Shown one piece after another: positions 25,898 to 34,910 of a DNA stretch of 64,000 nucleotides (position 1 is its first letter; each line of letters starts with the position of its first letter). The stretch is taken from contig NZ_CP033897.1 in NCBI RefSeq assembly GCF_003813985.1, positions 1,922,001 through 1,986,000 on the forward strand, read 5' to 3'. This DNA is from Corynebacterium gerontici. Lineage in GTDB: Bacteria; Actinomycetota; Actinomycetes; Mycobacteriales; Mycobacteriaceae. The translations under genes were made by a program, and so were the position numbers. The notes under the pieces were generated by a model. That model did not search any database, had not been told where the DNA came from, and saw only the letters and a program-made list of their open reading frames with translations.

Positions 25898-26938
25898 ATG
25901 CGTAAGGAATACCGTAACGAAGGCGCCGACCGCGCCGAGGACCTCTCGCCCAACGCGATCCCAACCAACGACGTCACCGTCGGCAGCAATCCCGGAAACC
26001 AGGGCTTGATCTCCACCGTCACTGAGTCCGAGGTAAACAGTGCCCAGGCAGGAATCGAACGTGCTCACGTTGGCGGTGCACGCCCGATGAGCAAGTACAA
26101 GCTCTACCTCAAGCGTTTCCTGCGCAACAAGATGGCAGTTGTGGGCGCAGTGATCTTCTTCCTACTGGTATTGCTCGCCGTCATCGGCCCCTTCACCACG
26201 AGGTTCGCCTTCGACGAAGCTGACTTTACGGCACTGAGCTCCCCTCCAACCAGCGATCACTGGTTTGGCACCAGCTCCTCAGGCAATGACCTCTACGCCA
26301 TGGTGATCCACGGTCTAGGCCGCTCCCTCACCATCGCCGTGACGGTATCGGTTGCTACGACGGTCATCTCCGCAATCGTTGGTACCACCGCCGCATTGCT
26401 CGGCGGACGTCCCGAGCGCATCATCCTGGGCACGATCCACTTCTTGCTGGTTATCCCCTCCTTCCTCATCATCGCCCTGCTAGTTTCCGGCTCCGGCGGC
26501 GATTGGAAGCTGTTAATCGTCGTGCTCATCGCCTTCGGCTGGATGTACGCAGCGCGTGTGATTTGGTCCATGTCCATCTCGGTGCGCGAACGCGAATACG
26601 TCAAAGCCGCCCGTTACATGGGCGTAAGCAATAGCAAAATCGTGCTGCGTCACCTGATCCCCAATATCGGATCCCTGCTCGTGATCAACATGACCCTCGG
26701 TGTGGTGAGCGCCGTGATGAGCGAAACCGGCCTCTCATTCCTTGGCCTCGGTGTGAAAATCCCCGACGTCTCACTTGGCACTCTGCTTTCAACCGGCGCC
26801 AACTCGCTCATTGCCTCGCCTTGGGAGTTCTACTTCCCGGCTGCCGTGCTCACGCTCTTGACCGTCTCTATGGCCTTCATTGCCGACGGTCTACGCGACG
26901 CCCTGGATCCCAACTCCGCCGCTGCTGGAAAGGCTTAA
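25898..26938 (+). CDS. dppC: Peptide ABC transporter permease (DppC/OppC-like)
   Basis: This is the second membrane subunit, 346 residues. An unusual hydrophilic N-terminal extension of about 70 residues precedes the standard OppC start (YLKRFLRNKMAVVGAVIFFLL). The EAA loop is visible in REREYVKAARYMGVSNSKIVLRHLIPN, followed by the ETGLSFLGLGVKIPDVSLGTLL block typical of OppC. It sits 2 bases after dppB and 3 bases before the ATPase gene. Confidence 0.92.
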   Translation: MRKEYRNEGADRAEDLSPNAIPTNDVTVGSNPGNQGLISTVTESEVNSAQAGIERAHVGGARPMSKYKLYLKRFLRNKMAVVGAVIFFLLVLLAVIGPFTTRFAFDEADFTALSSPPTSDHWFGTSSSGNDLYAMVIHGLGRSLTIAVTVSVATTVISAIVGTTAALLGGRPERIILGTIHFLLVIPSFLIIALLVSGSGGDWKLLIVVLIAFGWMYAARVIWSMSISVREREYVKAARYMGVSNSKIVLRHLIPNIGSLLVINMTLGVVSAVMSETGLSFLGLGVKIPDVSLGTLLSTGANSLIASPWEFYFPAAVLTLLTVSMAFIADGLRDALDPNSAAAGKA

Positions 26939-26941
26939 ATC

Positions 26942-28981
26942 ATGAATGCTCCTGTGCTTTCCGTAAGCAACCTTGAAGTTACGTTCCCCTCAGAAGCCGG
27001 TGCTGTCAATGCCGTCCGCGGAGTTTCCTTCGACCTCTACCCAGGCCAGACATTGGGCATCGTGGGCGAGTCGGGATCGGGTAAATCTGTTTCATCCCTG
27101 GCTGTGATGGGTCTGCTGCCCGAATATGCCAAGATCTCTGGTTCCGCCAAGCTCAATGGCCGTGAGCTCCTTGGCCTGAGTGACCAAGAGATGGCAGGCA
27201 TCCGCGGCAAGGAAATCGGCATGATCTTCCAGGATCCGCTCTCTGCACTCACTCCCGTGTTCGATGTGGGAACGCAGTTGGTGGAGGCCATCCGCAGTCA
27301 TCAAAAAGTGTCGAAGCAAAAGGCATGGGATATGGCCGTGGAACTGCTCGACTTGGTAGGCATCCCGGATCCTAAACGCCGCGCAAAGGCGTTCCCCCAC
27401 GAGTTCTCCGGTGGTATGCGCCAGCGTGTGGTCATCGCCATCGCGATCGCGAATAATCCGTCGGTGCTCATCGCCGACGAACCCACCACCGCACTCGACG
27501 TGACCATTCAGGCTCAGATCCTCGACCTCATCAAAACGGTGCAGCGAGAAACCCACGCTGCCACCATCATGATTACCCACGACATGGGCGTGGTGGCCGG
27601 TTCCGCAGATGAAGTGATGGTGATGTACGCGGGCCGCCCGGTAGAGAAGGCGGAGGTTCATGATCTCTTCGCCAACCCCAAAATGCCTTACACCGTGGGC
27701 TTGCTCGGCTCCATTCCTTCTGCAACCAAGCGCGAGAAGAGCGCCTTGACCACCATCGAGGGCAATCCGCCCATCGTGATTAACCTGCCGGACGAGTGCG
27801 CCTTCGCGCCTCGCTGCCCTGCGGCTACTGAGGCGTGCCTGGCCACCGAGCCGCCGCTGCTTCCCGTCGCCGAGGATCACGAGGCAGCCTGCGTGCGCGC
27901 TCAGGAAATCGAAAAAGGCAAGATCGCGGGCCAGGAAATCTTCCCCACCCCACCACTGCTCGAAGGCGACCTGGCCCAGGTGCCACGCGAACAGCGCGAT
28001 GTGGTGCTTGACGTGCAGAACCTCACCAAAACCTTCCCGCTAGTCAAGGGAGCGTTTCTCAAGCGAACCGTGGGTGAAGTCCACGCCGTCAATGACATTT
28101 CCTTTGATATTCGCGAGGGTGAGTGCTTCGCCATCGTTGGCGAATCTGGTTCAGGCAAGACCACCACGCTGCTGGAGATCATGGATCTCGACCCCAGCGA
28201 GCCGACCAAGATCACCTTGGGCGGCCAGGACGTGGCGTCGATAAGCAAGAAGGAACGCCGCCTTCTACGACGCGACATTCAGATCGTGTTCCAGGATCCG
28301 ATGGGCGCGTTGGATCCGCGTCTGACCGTGGCGGACATTATCCGTGAGCCGCTGGACGCCCTGGAATGGAAAGGCGACCGCACCGAGCGCGTCTACGAGC
28401 TGATGGAACTGGTGGGCCTTAATCCCAGCCACGTTGACCGATTCCCCGGACACTTCTCCGGCGGCCAGCGTCAGCGCATATCCGTGGCTCGCGCCCTGGC
28501 GGCGGAACCCAAGCTCATTGTGCTTGACGAGCCAGTGTCCGCCCTCGACGTTTCCATCCAGGCGGGCATGCTCAACTTGCTCGACGAGCTGAAGGCGCGC
28601 CTTGGGGTGAGCTACCTCTTCGTGGCCCATGACCTCTCAGTGATCCGCCACATTTCGGATCGCGCCGCGGTGATGTATCTGGGGCAGTTCGTGGAACAAG
28701 GCGATACAGATGCGCTTTTCGACGACCCCAAGCACCCGTACACCCAGGCGCTGCTCTCGGCGATTCCGCTGGCAGACCCGGAGGCGGAACGCAATCGCGA
28801 ACGCGTTTTGCTGAGCGATCACTTGCCTTCACCTGCAGAGAAAACCCAGGGCTGCCCGTTCAGGATGCGTTGCCCGCTGCGGGAGACACTCAGCGGTTCC
28901 GAGCAGCAGCGGTGCCAGGATGAACGTCCCGAGATGCGCTCCGTTGGCGCGGACCACTTCCAAGCTTGTCACTTCCGCTGA
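26942..28981 (+). CDS. Fused peptide ABC transporter ATPase (DppD-DppF in one chain)
   Basis: Two complete ATPase halves are fused in 679 residues. The first half has Walker A GESGSGKSV near 41, signature FSGGMRQR and Walker B VLIADEPTTALD, and ends in the OppD-type cysteine motif CAFAPRCPAATEAC. The second has GESGSGKTT near 400, FSGGQRQR, LIVLDEPVSALD and CPFRMRCPLRE. Such DF fusions are common in actinobacteria. Each half would face one permease, hydrolysing ATP to drive peptide or opine-like substrate import. A GCTTTTCGACG repeat lies within the coding sequence at 28714 (ALFDDP). Confidence 0.93.
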   Translation: MNAPVLSVSNLEVTFPSEAGAVNAVRGVSFDLYPGQTLGIVGESGSGKSVSSLAVMGLLPEYAKISGSAKLNGRELLGLSDQEMAGIRGKEIGMIFQDPLSALTPVFDVGTQLVEAIRSHQKVSKQKAWDMAVELLDLVGIPDPKRRAKAFPHEFSGGMRQRVVIAIAIANNPSVLIADEPTTALDVTIQAQILDLIKTVQRETHAATIMITHDMGVVAGSADEVMVMYAGRPVEKAEVHDLFANPKMPYTVGLLGSIPSATKREKSALTTIEGNPPIVINLPDECAFAPRCPAATEACLATEPPLLPVAEDHEAACVRAQEIEKGKIAGQEIFPTPPLLEGDLAQVPREQRDVVLDVQNLTKTFPLVKGAFLKRTVGEVHAVNDISFDIREGECFAIVGESGSGKTTTLLEIMDLDPSEPTKITLGGQDVASISKKERRLLRRDIQIVFQDPMGALDPRLTVADIIREPLDALEWKGDRTERVYELMELVGLNPSHVDRFPGHFSGGQRQRISVARALAAEPKLIVLDEPVSALDVSIQAGMLNLLDELKARLGVSYLFVAHDLSVIRHISDRAAVMYLGQFVEQGDTDALFDDPKHPYTQALLSAIPLADPEAERNRERVLLSDHLPSPAEKTQGCPFRMRCPLRETLSGSEQQRCQDERPEMRSVGADHFQACHFR

Positions 28982-28999
28982 TCGCACCCGGTGCCTCGG

Positions 29000-29018
29000 C
29001 TGCCGGATATCCCGGCAG
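29000..29018 (+). other. Intercistronic hairpin before the binding protein gene
   Basis: CTGCCGG and CCGGCAG pair around a short loop in the 99-base gap between the ATPase and binding-protein genes. With no T-tract it is probably a stabilising stem or a weak attenuator that lets the binding protein be made in excess. Confidence 0.45.
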
Positions 29019-29080
29019 TGACAAACCCACAACTCAACATTTCCCCTCTTGTCCAATCCAAATGAGAAAGGTGCAGGTTT

Positions 29081-30748
29081 ATGAAGCTTCAAAAACCAGC
29101 CACCAAGCTGGCGGCGCTCATCTCCGCCGCAGCCCTGGCGCTCAGTGCCTGCGGTGGTGGCGGTACTTCTGATCAGAAGACTGCCTCCGATATCCAAACC
29201 GCGGACTACAACCCCCAGGATCGCGACAACATCAAAGACGGTGGCACCTTGACCACCGGCATTGGTGAGCTCTCGGAACAGGAAAACCCATTCCACGCGG
29301 ACGGCACCGCCTACACCACAACTTTGTGGCGCTGGTACAACCCCTGGACCGTGCACTACTCCCCCGAAGGTGACTTCTCTACCGACAAGAACTACGTCAC
29401 CGACATCAAGGAGGAGACGAAGGACGGCAAGACCAAGCTCACCTACAAGATCAACGAGAAGGCCACCTACAACGATGGCACTCCGATCGACTGGCGCGCT
29501 TGGGAAACCACCTGGAAGATTAACAACGGCAAGGACCCGGCGTACACGCCCAGCTCCACTGACGGCTACGAGCAGATCGAGTCTGTGACGAAGGGTGCCA
29601 ACGACAAGGAAGCCGTGGTGACCTTCGAGCGCACCTACCCCTGGTGGCAGGGTCTGTTCAACACCATCGCTCACCCAGCCTTGGCTGATCCGGCGAACTA
29701 CAACGACTACTTGAAGAAGCTCCACCCTGAGTGGGGTGCAGGCCCCTTCAAGGTAGAAAGCGTGGACTTCAACAAGGGCACCGCAGTATTCGTGCCCAAT
29801 GAGAAGTGGTGGGGCGATAAGCCCAAGCTGGACAAGCGCATCTTCCGCCAGATGGAGAGCAAGGCCGCAGTGAATGCCTTCAAGAACGGCGAAATCGACG
29901 CGGTTGGTGCAGGCTCCAAGGACGATTACGCCAGCGTGAAGGACATGCCAGGCGTGGACATCCGCATCGGACGTTTGCCGAAGATCAACTTCAATCTCTT
30001 CAACGGCGAGTCCGACATTCTGAAGGATGTCAAGGTTCGCGAGGCACTGGCGGATGCCACCGATCGCGATCAGCTTGCCAAGATTTGGTACCAGGGTCTG
30101 CCGGCTGCAGACGGTGCACCAGGCTCCTTCGCTCTGTACTCCTTCCAGGAAGGCTACGAGGACAACTACTCCAAGGTTGCCGGTTTCGATCCCGAGAAGG
30201 CCAAGCAGCTCCTGGATGAAGCAGGTTGGAAGGAAGGCGCCGACGGCATCCGTGAGAAGGACGGAAAGCCACTCAGCGTGCGCTACGTTCTGGTTGGCGA
30301 GTCTGAGCAGTTGAACGCCAGCGCCAAGGCTTTGCAGCAGATGTACAAGGACGTTGGTGTGGACATGAAGATCGAGATCCATCCCGGCAGCGAGTTCTCG
30401 AAGATCCTGCAGAGCACCGACTTTGATATCTTCCCCATGGCAGTGTCCGACTCCGACCCCTACAAGGTTGCGTACTTCGGTCAGTTCTACCTCTCTGATT
30501 CCGGTCTGAACCGTTCGCACACCGGCACCCCCGAGATCGACGAGCAGATTCGCGAGATGCAGAAGCTGCCTACCCGCGAGGAACAGATCAAGCGAGCCAA
30601 TGAGATTGAGGTCGATGCACTCGCTCGCTTCGGCACCATCCCATTGCTCACCCAGATTTCCTTCGCCGCTGTTAAGGAGGATCTTGCCAACTACGGCTCC
30701 ATGGCCTTCGGCGACGTGCCCCTAGAAAACATCGGCTGGCAGAAGTAA
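29081..30748 (+). CDS. Peptide-binding lipoprotein (family 5 solute-binding protein)
   Basis: This is the extracellular substrate receptor of the peptide transporter, 555 residues. The lipobox ALSACGG places the lipidated cysteine near residue 24. The family 5 start is seen in KDGGTLTTGIGELSEQENPF, with the conserved YNDGTPIDWRAWETTWK and NPWTVHYSPEG stretches and a C-terminal LARFGTIPLLTQISFAAVKEDLANYG. The fold binds di- and oligopeptides, but some relatives bind nickel, haem or siderophores, and the substrate cannot be told here. AAAGG lies upstream of the ATG. It is the last gene of the operon and is followed by a strong terminator. Confidence 0.9.
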   Translation: MKLQKPATKLAALISAAALALSACGGGGTSDQKTASDIQTADYNPQDRDNIKDGGTLTTGIGELSEQENPFHADGTAYTTTLWRWYNPWTVHYSPEGDFSTDKNYVTDIKEETKDGKTKLTYKINEKATYNDGTPIDWRAWETTWKINNGKDPAYTPSSTDGYEQIESVTKGANDKEAVVTFERTYPWWQGLFNTIAHPALADPANYNDYLKKLHPEWGAGPFKVESVDFNKGTAVFVPNEKWWGDKPKLDKRIFRQMESKAAVNAFKNGEIDAVGAGSKDDYASVKDMPGVDIRIGRLPKINFNLFNGESDILKDVKVREALADATDRDQLAKIWYQGLPAADGAPGSFALYSFQEGYEDNYSKVAGFDPEKAKQLLDEAGWKEGADGIREKDGKPLSVRYVLVGESEQLNASAKALQQMYKDVGVDMKIEIHPGSEFSKILQSTDFDIFPMAVSDSDPYKVAYFGQFYLSDSGLNRSHTGTPEIDEQIREMQKLPTREEQIKRANEIEVDALARFGTIPLLTQISFAAVKEDLANYGSMAFGDVPLENIGWQK

Positions 30749-30762
30749 TTTTTGCCCTCGCT

Positions 30763-30812
30763 AGCTACCTGCACCAAAGCTTTTCGACGCCCCCGGTGCA
30801 GGTAGCTTTCTG
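30763..30812 (+). terminator. Terminator with the GCTTTTCGACG repeat in its loop
   Basis: AGCTACCTGCACC (30763-30775) pairs perfectly with GGTGCAGGTAGCT (30795-30807), then TTCTGCTT. The 19-base loop is AAAGCTTTTCGACGCCCCC, a full copy of the dispersed repeat. It ends the peptide transporter operon. Confidence 0.85.
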
Positions 30813-30831
30813 CTTAATATCGAAAAAATAT

Positions 30832-30837
30832 TACAAT
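30832..30837 (+). promoter_or_regulatory. -10 element for a leaderless mscS transcript
   Basis: TACAAT fits TANANT exactly and places transcription start at the ATG of mscS. Confidence 0.6.
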
Positions 30838-30843
30838 TCTGGC

Positions 30844-31686
30844 ATGTCTTTGATCCTTGCCGCAGATAACCCCACAGACCAGGTGCAACAGGCCGTGCAA
30901 TCCCTCACATGGCACGATTTGGGCATCGGAGTGGTGATCATTGCCGTCGGCGCCGTGATCGGGTGGATCGTTAAATTCATTCTGAATAAGGCGCTCGTCA
31001 AGATTGCGCATCGCACCAAAGCATCAGCACGGGCGTTTTCTTCCATTGCTCAGTGGGTGGTGATTGCGCTTGCCATCGCCGCCGCGATCACCTACGTCTT
31101 CCCGTCGGTGAAGCCCGTGAACCTGATCGGCGGCTTGGGCGTTGTGTCCATCGCCGCCGGTATCGCCTTCCAAACGGTTTTGGGAAACACCTTCGCTGGC
31201 TTGGTGATCCTGATGCGCGAAACCCCGCTGGTGGGTGATCAGATCCAGATCGGTGATGTGGCCGGGACGATCACCGACATCAACCTCTCCACCACTACGG
31301 TGCGCACGTTCTCCGGGCGCCAGGTGCTCATTCCAAACGGCACCGTGCACACCTCCATTGTGACGGTGCAAACCCGGCATGAGTGGGTACGCACCAACTT
31401 CGACGTGAAAATTCGGCATGCAGAAGACTTCGAAAAAGCTCGCGAAGTAGCTGTGAAGGCGCTTGATCGTGTTGAAGGCATCCTCGAATCACCGGCACCA
31501 GTTGCTGTGCTGCGCCAAGTGGCCGACGGTATGGCCACGATGGAAGTCCGCTTCTGGTCAGGGTCTAAACAGATGGATACCGTGGCGGCGCTCGACGCCG
31601 CCATCGTGGCAGTGACCACGGACCTCAGCAAAGCAGGGATTGAGTTCGGCCCGGATAATACGGTGATGTTCGCCGGGGGTGAGTAG
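30844..31686 (+). CDS. mscS: Small mechanosensitive channel (MscS family)
   Basis: MscS channels open on membrane tension and release solutes during hypo-osmotic shock. The 280-residue protein has three predicted membrane segments (about 24-45, 65-85, 95-125). The pore-lining helix and start of the beta domain are seen in GLGVVSIAAGIAFQTVLGNTFAGLVILMRETPLVGDQIQIGDVAGTITDINLSTTTVRTFSGRQVLIPNG. The ATG at 30844 follows TACAAT (30832-30837) by 6 bases, so the transcript is probably leaderless; an upstream start at 30796 would lie inside the preceding terminator. The short N-terminus (MSLILAADNP) is typical of corynebacterial homologues. Confidence 0.9.
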   Translation: MSLILAADNPTDQVQQAVQSLTWHDLGIGVVIIAVGAVIGWIVKFILNKALVKIAHRTKASARAFSSIAQWVVIALAIAAAITYVFPSVKPVNLIGGLGVVSIAAGIAFQTVLGNTFAGLVILMRETPLVGDQIQIGDVAGTITDINLSTTTVRTFSGRQVLIPNGTVHTSIVTVQTRHEWVRTNFDVKIRHAEDFEKAREVAVKALDRVEGILESPAPVAVLRQVADGMATMEVRFWSGSKQMDTVAALDAAIVAVTTDLSKAGIEFGPDNTVMFAGGE

Positions 31687-31691
31687 GGCGG

Positions 31692-31723
31692 CGTCGAAAA
31701 GCTCAAAAGTTCACCGAGCTTTT
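31692..31723 (+). terminator. Hairpin with repeat after mscS
   Basis: The repeat CGTCGAAAAGC (31692-31702) supplies one arm: AAAAGCTC (31697-31704) pairs with GAGCTTTT (31716-31723). Located 10 bases after the mscS stop, it may act as a weak terminator on either strand. Confidence 0.5.
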
Positions 31724-31805
31724 ACCTTCTTCACATTGGGATGACACCTAACGCTCATAGGTTTGTGGCTGGACCAAGTTCAACTACCTCAAGGGAGCAC
31801 CCCTC

Positions 31806-33881
31806 ATGGCGATCAAAGGCCTGAACCTGCTGAGCACCTTTAAGTCCAGCCGATCCGCAACGACCTGCGAATACAAGTGCGGCAACGCATGCTTGGGGGA
31901 ACCAACCAACCAATCGGATAACCCATATTTTGGCAACGTGATTTCCCGGCGCGGGGTGCTCAAGGGTTCCGGTCTCGCCGTGGCCACCTTTGCGAGCTCC
32001 CAGGTATTGGCCGCCTGCGGATCTGAAAGCAGCTCCGGCACCACCAGCGCTGCAGCAGCAAACACCAGCAAGGCCGAAATCACGCTTCCGCAGGGCATGA
32101 ACTTCCCTGTGGTTGAGCCCAATAAAAAAGACGAGGTTGTTGTACCAGAAGGCTACGACAAGAACGTGCTGATCGCCTGGGGTGATCCGATGTTCGAGGG
32201 CGTGCCGGAATTCGACATCAACAACCAAACCGCGGCCAATGCCGAGCGCCAATTCGGCTTTAATAATGATTTCGCCGGGCTGATGGATCACCCCAGCGAC
32301 GACAACCGCATGGTGTATGTGTGCTCCCACGAATACACCACCGAGCCGCACATGTTCCCTGGCTACGACGTGGATAATCCCACCGATGAGCAAATCAATA
32401 TCGGCCTGGCCAATCACGGCCAAAGCGTGCTCGAAGTATCCAAGGTTGGCGATAAAGGCGAGCTCAAGCGCGAATTTGGCCCCTTAAATCGCCGCATTAC
32501 CGCCACCACCCCCATGAAGATCCAGGGTGTGCTCGCCGGCACCGATTATGTAAAAACCAAAGATGACCCCCAGGGCACCACGGTGCTTGGCACCATTGCC
32601 AACTGCTCCGGCGGCATGACTCCTTGGGGCACCTACCTTTCCGGTGAGGAAAACTTCGAGCCTTACTTTGCCAACTACCAAGACGTCAAAGATGAGCAGG
32701 CCAAGAAGTACTGTGAGCGCCTCGGCTCCGAGGAAGGCCCAACGCTGCGCCAGTGGGAACGCCTGCATGAACGCTTTGACCTGGCCAAGCAGCCCAATGA
32801 GATCAACCGCTTTGGCTACTTGGTAGAAATCGATCCGCTTGATCCCAACTCTGTGCCCGTCAAGCACACCTCCGCCGGCCGCTTCAAGCACGAGTCGGGC
32901 AATATTTATGTCACCTCCGATGGCACCGTCGTGTGCTACACCGGCGATGACGCCCGCTTCGAGTACATCTATAAGTTCGTTTCTTCCCGCAAGATCAAAG
33001 AGGCCGACACCGCCCACAACATGGACATTCTCGACTACGGCACCCTGTACGTGGGCAAGCTCGAGGGCAACTCCCCCGAAAAAGAAATCGACGGCTCCGG
33101 TGAGCTGCCCAAGGATGGGCTTTTCGACGGCCAAGGTACCTGGGTACCGCTGCTGACGGTGGATGAGGATGGGGCGAAATCCCATATCGATGGCATGAGC
33201 CCAGAAGAAGTTGCCGTGTACACCCGCTTCGCAGCCGATGAGGCAGGGGCAACCAAGATGGACCGCCCCGAGGACTTTGAGGCAAATAAGCACAGCGGCA
33301 AGGTCTACGTTGCACTGACCAACAACTCCTACCGCGGCGCCACGGGCAAGGATGCGAAGAAGAATAAAGAAGACGCCAAAGAATGGGCGCCGATCACCGA
33401 GAACAAAAACGGCCTCGTGATGGAGCTTGACGACGATCACGCCGGCGAGAAGTTCAAGTGGAATATCTTGCTCGTCTGCGGTGATCCCGAGGCTGCCTAT
33501 AGCTACTTCGGCGGCTTTGATAAATCCAAGGTATCCCCGATCTCCTGCCCGGATAACCTCGCCTTTGATGATCACGGCAACTTGTGGATCTCCTCCGATG
33601 GCAACGCACTCGGCTCCAATGATGGCCTCTATGCCGTCGGCCTCGAAGGTGAAAACCGCGGCAATACCCGTTGCTTCCTCACCGTGCCAACAGGAGCAGA
33701 AACCTGTGGGCCCATCGTGACCAAAGACCGAGTGCTGGTCAATGTGCAGCACCCCGGCGAAACCGATGAGGCCACTGTGGAAAACCCCGCCTCTCACTGG
33801 CCAGATGGAGGCAAGACCCCTCCACGCCCAGGCGTAGCGGTGGTGTGGAACCCCAAGGGCAAGATCGGCGAAGGCAACTAG
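31806..33881 (+). CDS. phoX: PhoX-type alkaline phosphatase (DUF839), Tat-exported
   Basis: PhoX enzymes are Ca2+/Fe3+-dependent extracellular phosphomonoesterases exported folded by the Tat system. The 691-residue protein has the actinobacterial PhoX N-terminus CEYKCGNACLG (Cys21, 25, 29) followed by SDNPYFGNVISRRGVLKG, where the Arg pair near 49 is the Tat signal, then LAACGS, a possible lipobox. The body shows the family blocks NNDFAGLMDHP, VCSHEYT, GGMTPWGTYLSGEEN, KHESGNIYVTSDGTVVCYTGDDARFEYIYKFVS and CPDNLAFDDHGNLWISSDG. It stands alone, with AAGGGAG upstream. Phosphate-starvation control is likely from the family, but no clear Pho box was found. A GCTTTTCGACG copy lies at 33119. Confidence 0.9.
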   Translation: MAIKGLNLLSTFKSSRSATTCEYKCGNACLGEPTNQSDNPYFGNVISRRGVLKGSGLAVATFASSQVLAACGSESSSGTTSAAAANTSKAEITLPQGMNFPVVEPNKKDEVVVPEGYDKNVLIAWGDPMFEGVPEFDINNQTAANAERQFGFNNDFAGLMDHPSDDNRMVYVCSHEYTTEPHMFPGYDVDNPTDEQINIGLANHGQSVLEVSKVGDKGELKREFGPLNRRITATTPMKIQGVLAGTDYVKTKDDPQGTTVLGTIANCSGGMTPWGTYLSGEENFEPYFANYQDVKDEQAKKYCERLGSEEGPTLRQWERLHERFDLAKQPNEINRFGYLVEIDPLDPNSVPVKHTSAGRFKHESGNIYVTSDGTVVCYTGDDARFEYIYKFVSSRKIKEADTAHNMDILDYGTLYVGKLEGNSPEKEIDGSGELPKDGLFDGQGTWVPLLTVDEDGAKSHIDGMSPEEVAVYTRFAADEAGATKMDRPEDFEANKHSGKVYVALTNNSYRGATGKDAKKNKEDAKEWAPITENKNGLVMELDDDHAGEKFKWNILLVCGDPEAAYSYFGGFDKSKVSPISCPDNLAFDDHGNLWISSDGNALGSNDGLYAVGLEGENRGNTRCFLTVPTGAETCGPIVTKDRVLVNVQHPGETDEATVENPASHWPDGGKTPPRPGVAVVWNPKGKIGEGN

Positions 33882-33898
33882 GCTACGTTACCTGCCAT

Positions 33899-33930
33899 AA
33901 CACCCCAGCAGCGAGGCCTGCTGGGGTGTT
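33899..33930. terminator. Bidirectional terminator between phoX and the 33934 gene
   Basis: AACACCCCAGCAG pairs with CTGCTGGGGTGTT around a 6-base loop, with T-rich sequence on one side. It lies between converging genes. Confidence 0.85.
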
Positions 33931-33933
33931 GTG

Positions 33934-34416
33934 CTACCTGCCAATCTTGTGCTCGCGCAGTTGGGTGAGCACATAGATTTGCAGGAGCACCGGATAAAGA
34001 TGCAAGAGCACGCCCAATACCACCAAGATGGCTGCCACCAAGCAGGATTGGGCACAACAGGCCCAAACACTAGCGACAAGGTGAATAAGAAAGCCCCAAC
34101 CGTGGCCTGCCGCGGCTGCCTGCATGTGGCGTGGATTCCAGGGATCATCACCGCGCATCTCGAACACAAGCTTGTTCCACCCAATGCGCGTGAGCGTGGA
34201 GTTAAAACATTTCACCCCCAGCCGGCGCGATGAAGCCCGCGAGAGGCGCAGACGCTGCCAAAACGACTCAGGGATGATACGAACAAGCGAGTTGCCCACA
34301 AAAGGGACGATACCGAACGTGCCACAGGTTATGGTGAGCACGTATAGCCAACCAGGCGCATCAGCCACGATGGCGATCGCGAGCATTGCAACGCAGGTGA
34401 GCAGTGCAGCGAGCAC
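33934..34416 (-). CDS. Small integral membrane protein, possibly CrtO-like acyltransferase
   Basis: The 160-residue protein starts at GTG 34416 behind a strong AAGGAGGTG. Two membrane segments lie near the N-terminus (3-40) and two near 110-150. The middle is basic (RLRLSRASSRRLGVK, WNPRHMQ). The GHGWGFLIHL and LLHLYPVLLQIY spacing recalls the glycosyl-diaponeurosporenoate acyltransferase (CrtO) family, which esterifies carotenoid glycosides, but the match is loose and made from memory. No carotenoid genes are nearby. Confidence 0.7.
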   Translation of the reverse strand: MLAALLTCVAMLAIAIVADAPGWLYVLTITCGTFGIVPFVGNSLVRIIPESFWQRLRLSRASSRRLGVKCFNSTLTRIGWNKLVFEMRGDDPWNPRHMQAAAAGHGWGFLIHLVASVWACCAQSCLVAAILVVLGVLLHLYPVLLQIYVLTQLREHKIGR

Positions 34417-34663
34417 GTTAGCACCTCCTTGAAATCTTACGTTCTTGCCTTCTGAGCTGCTGATCTATTCAGCCAGGCCAGCAGCGAGCATGCTTGGTCA
34501 AAGCTGGCGTTGTTAATTACTGCGGCCTTGTTTTTTTAACACGCCACCTACACTGATAGTTACACGCATCACATTACGGGTCTTGCGATGCCCGATGCTT
34601 TCCAAGCGAAAAGGCACAGACCACCCGTAGCGATTGTCTAAGCGATGGAAGGAAGGCAATGCC

Positions 34664-34858
34664 ATGACATCACGAAACAGCTCATCGAGATCCCCACTCA
34701 CCCCAATCATCTGCGCGCTCGCTTTGTTCAGCAGCGCTGCGCTCCTGAACGCCGTCAACATTGAAGCATCGTGGGTCACACTCGCGCTTTGGTTGGCAGG
34801 TTTTGCAGGCTTTAGCATCGCAGCCATCCTGGCGATCAAAGCAAGGCGTGGCAACTAA
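34664..34858 (+). CDS. Small two-helix membrane protein, unknown
   Basis: Not recognised. It is 64 residues, with a polar Ser-rich N-terminus and two hydrophobic helices (about 13-30 and 36-55), ending KARRGN. The ATG at 34664 is preceded by GGAAGGAAGG; an ATG further upstream lacks a ribosome site. It is convergent with the YccF gene across a terminator. Confidence 0.6.
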   Translation: MTSRNSSSRSPLTPIICALALFSSAALLNAVNIEASWVTLALWLAGFAGFSIAAILAIKARRGN

Positions 34859-34871
34859 CCCAAAAACAAAC

Positions 34872-34894
34872 GCGCACCACAGCACGTGGTGCGC
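34872..34894. terminator. Terminator between convergent small genes
   Basis: GCGCACCAC and GTGGTGCGC form a perfect 9-bp stem with a 5-base loop, between the stop codons of the 34664 and 34911 genes. Confidence 0.75.
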
Positions 34895-34910
34895 GGATTG
34901 CGGTGCTTCT

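Noticed and set aside
28714..28724. Coding copies of GCTTTTCGACG explained as a conserved protein motif (LFD)
   Set aside because: Several coding copies do encode L-F-D, but the proteins are unrelated, other copies are in different frames or strands, and eight copies are non-coding, so a protein motif alone cannot explain the repeat.
32484..33797. Minus-strand open frame of 437 codons opposite phoX
   Set aside because: phoX on the plus strand is certain from motifs and the Tat signal; the antisense frame has no recognisable domain.
33882..33905. TAGGCTACGTTACCTGCC after phoX as a DtxR box
   Set aside because: It has only partial match and poor dyad symmetry, and it lies downstream of a gene rather than at a promoter.
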